From: Hyaloscypha bicolor E
Lineage: Eukaryota; Ascomycota; Leotiomycetes; Helotiales; Hyaloscyphaceae
NCBI RefSeq assembly: GCF_002865645.1
Contig: NW_020194684.1
Span: 2,857,030 to 2,921,029, forward strand
Direction: 5' to 3'
Length of the DNA stretch: 64,000 bases
Part shown: one piece after another, positions 62,661-64,000 of the stretch
How positions within the stretch are numbered: position 1 is the first letter of the stretch
Layout: the number at the start of each line of letters is the position of its first letter
Translations under genes and position numbers: made by a program
Notes under the pieces: generated by a model
Database searches by the model: none
What the model saw: the letters and a program-made list of their open reading frames with translations, nothing else
What the model was told of the DNA's origin: nothing

Positions 62661-62745
62661 CGAGATCAGGGCAAAATTAAAGACTGGCCCCGGAGCTTGC
62701 ATAGGGCCGCCAGGCTTGAATTTTAGCGAAGCGGCCCTGATCTCG
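62661..62745. repeat. 85-bp palindrome at the Helitron 3' end
   Basis: Outer arms CGAGATCAGGGC and GCCCTGATCTCG; inner arms AAAATTAAAGACTGGC and GCCAGGCTTGAATTTT; loop CCCGGAGCTTGCATAGGGCC. It has the same architecture as 61,009-61,095 and ends directly at the GH128 junction. In Helitrons a short hairpin precedes the 3' end; this one is much longer than usual. Confidence 0.85.
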
Positions 62746-63233
62746 TACTAGTATATGGCCACGAAATTAATCGTATAAGATAAGTATCTAGAGAGAAAGT
62801 CTTTGAGCCATCCCAGACCCATACATCCACTTCTATTAGTAATAGCTGGAGAACCGAGCTTGACTTTGCCAGCAAAAGGTTATAGGTAATTAAGATAGCC
62901 AGTTATTACCGCAGTAACGGTGAGATTTGCTTGAGAATCTATATCAGGCTCGTTAAATATAAGGAGGTAGGTTATACCCGATATAATCGCTTTCTCCGTA
63001 TTTGACTCCCAATTTTGAATAGGATCCCCAAGTCCCCAGAGTATAGGTATATATTCAATGCTTAATAGTATATCGAGTGTAATATTAGCCTAATTATAAG
63101 CCCATATTATTTCTGGATATTTTTGAAATACTGAGATAAGTAATATATTATTATAGGCAACTCTGCACTTGCCTAGTAAGGAAATAGAAGAGCTAAGAAT
63201 AGTAGTAGGTTTTACTAATAAAAAGTAGAATAT
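62745..63233 (-). pseudogene. GH128-type glucanase, N-terminal piece with the acid/base Glu
   Basis: The minus strand reads in one frame from about 63,233 (a start now ATA) through a hydrophobic leader, VAYNN, FQKYPEIIWAYN, LWGLGDPIQNWES, IFNEPDIDSQ (acid/base Glu in NEPD, 62,943-62,954), FAGKVKLGSPAITNRSG and GLGWLKDFL to FVAI(H)(W)Y, where His reads TAC and Trp reads TAG. This is the Asl1-like glycosyl hydrolase catalytic domain (GH128, beta-1,3-glucan-active, usually secreted or wall-bound). Stops are all Trp or Gln type, so this piece is RIP-mutated, unlike the other two. Joined with them the gene is about 253 codons, the normal size for the family. Confidence 0.85.
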
Positions 63234-64000
63234 TAGCAAAGTAATAGAAGCTTCTCTTTGTAGTAAGGAAGACTATATGGCAGGCTTAAGTAGGGCAGAG
63301 ACTCTAACCGTAAAGATAGGCGTAGTATGCTCTTTAAACTCCAGAAATACTACTCTAGCAGATAAGACTATAGTACTTAAAATATATACCTATATATCTA
63401 GTAGTACTATAAATATAGCTGGGCCTATATAAATTCTCTTAAAAATAAATATAATACCAGGGGCAATTATTATTATAACCGACTTTAATTTACTAGTTTC
63501 ATATAACTTATATGTATCTGCTTTAATACCTCTCTCTTTAACTATAGTAATATTGTTATTTATATAGGCTAATGCCTTTAGAAAAAATATAAAGAAGACT
63601 AGGATAAGACTCGAGATACTAATATATAATATATTTACTAATTACTCTAATTAGAACTATTTAGTATACTAGTTAGATAAAATTATAAGGACATAAAATA
63701 CTAGATAACCTAGTTATAGCAGATTATGGGTTAGGTACTTATACTTATTAGGTTAGTTTTGGCCGAAATAATAAAAGTCTCTCAAGCTTAGTATTACCTA
63801 CTATTTAGGAACTTAGTAATAGAATAACTTCCGGCTGGCTCCTGTCTAGCTAAAGTTTAATAGTATATTCTTAGTATATTAAATAAATATCTATTAATAA
63901 TTATTAATTTAATAGATTCAAGAAATAATATTATTATACCTTATACTATTACTCTTATTATACTTCTTATAAGTATTATATATTCTTAGTAAGTTAGTAA
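63234..64000. other. Degraded AT-rich flank upstream of GH128
   Basis: This would hold the promoter of the broken GH128 gene. It is AT-rich and RIP-like toward the right edge. I see no gene in it. Confidence 0.5.

Larger units (their letters stand above)
49960..62744 (+). mobile_element. Helitron, RIP-damaged, carrying a nested gypsy element
   Basis: This 12.8-kb insertion splits the GH128 gene between the Tyr and Asp codons of its HWYD motif. Without the nested retrotransposon the element is about 6.7 kb. Rep and helicase domains read on the plus strand, followed by an accessory ORF. Two related long palindromes mark the end of the helicase (61,009-61,095) and the 3' end of the element (62,661-62,745). 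Canonical TC and CTRR termini are not obvious: the left junction reads ATTGTC/TTCAC and the right CTC/GTAC, with a few bases of uncertainty. The CTAG just right of the junction encodes the GH128 Trp and so probably belongs to the host gene. The HUH histidines and the Walker A glycines are mutated, so the copy is dead. Confidence 0.75.

Noticed and set aside
62748..62751. CTAG as the canonical Helitron 3' end
   Set aside because: These bases encode the (RIP-mutated) Trp and part of the His codon of the GH128 motif FVAIHWY, so they belong to the host gene more probably than to the Helitron.
1..64000. tRNA, rRNA or other structural RNA genes
   Set aside because: No tRNA cloverleaf, rRNA segment or snRNA signature was recognised by eye; a covariance-model search would be needed to exclude small ones.

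Overview
The window reads as a nuclear segment from a filamentous ascomycete (Pezizomycotina). It has a HET-domain gene, short spliceosomal introns of 41-87 nt with CTGAC/CTAAC-like branch sites, a fungal GH128-type glucanase gene, fungal Helitron and Ty3/gypsy elements, and large AT-rich tracts with the signature of repeat-induced point mutation (RIP). That signature is C-to-T change mostly at CpA, in-frame stops almost all readable as CAA/CAG or TGG, and ATG largely eroded to ATA.

Layout. (1) 1-38,275: RIP-degraded repeat DNA with no intact gene. Relics can still be read: a chromodomain of a Ty3/gypsy integrase (about 5,978-6,170), a 5 x 14-residue coding repeat (19,191-19,400), a Ser/Thr kinase pseudogene (about 22,721-23,260) and several degenerate satellites. 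(2) 38,375-49,783: a normal-composition gene island bounded exactly by 44-bp inverted repeats and flanked by TA on both sides. It carries a frameshifted or intron-containing helical protein gene, a vWA-domain gene, a divergent 8-exon gene for a 998-residue protein, an ankyrin-repeat gene, a truncated Tc1/mariner-like transposase and a HET pseudogene. (3) 49,960-62,744: a RIP-damaged Helitron (Rep, helicase, accessory zinc-ribbon ORF, two long palindromes) with a 6.03-kb Ty3/gypsy retrotransposon (260-bp LTRs) inside its Rep reading frame. (4) 62,745-64,000: the N-terminal part of the GH128 gene and degraded flank.

The regions are linked. The three GH128 pieces (minus strand: 62,745-63,233, then 49,784-49,959, then 38,276-38,374) form one continuous frame of about 253 codons when the Helitron, the TIR-bounded island and one TA are left out. 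One host gene was therefore hit twice, once by a Helitron and once by an 11.4-kb inverted-repeat element with a TA target duplication. That element has a multi-gene, allorecognition- or immunity-flavoured cargo (HET, ankyrin, vWA). This nested structure is the most notable thing in the window.

Gene models are by eye. Exon boundaries were chosen by reading-frame continuity and splice consensus. Family names come from motif recognition; no database search was run.
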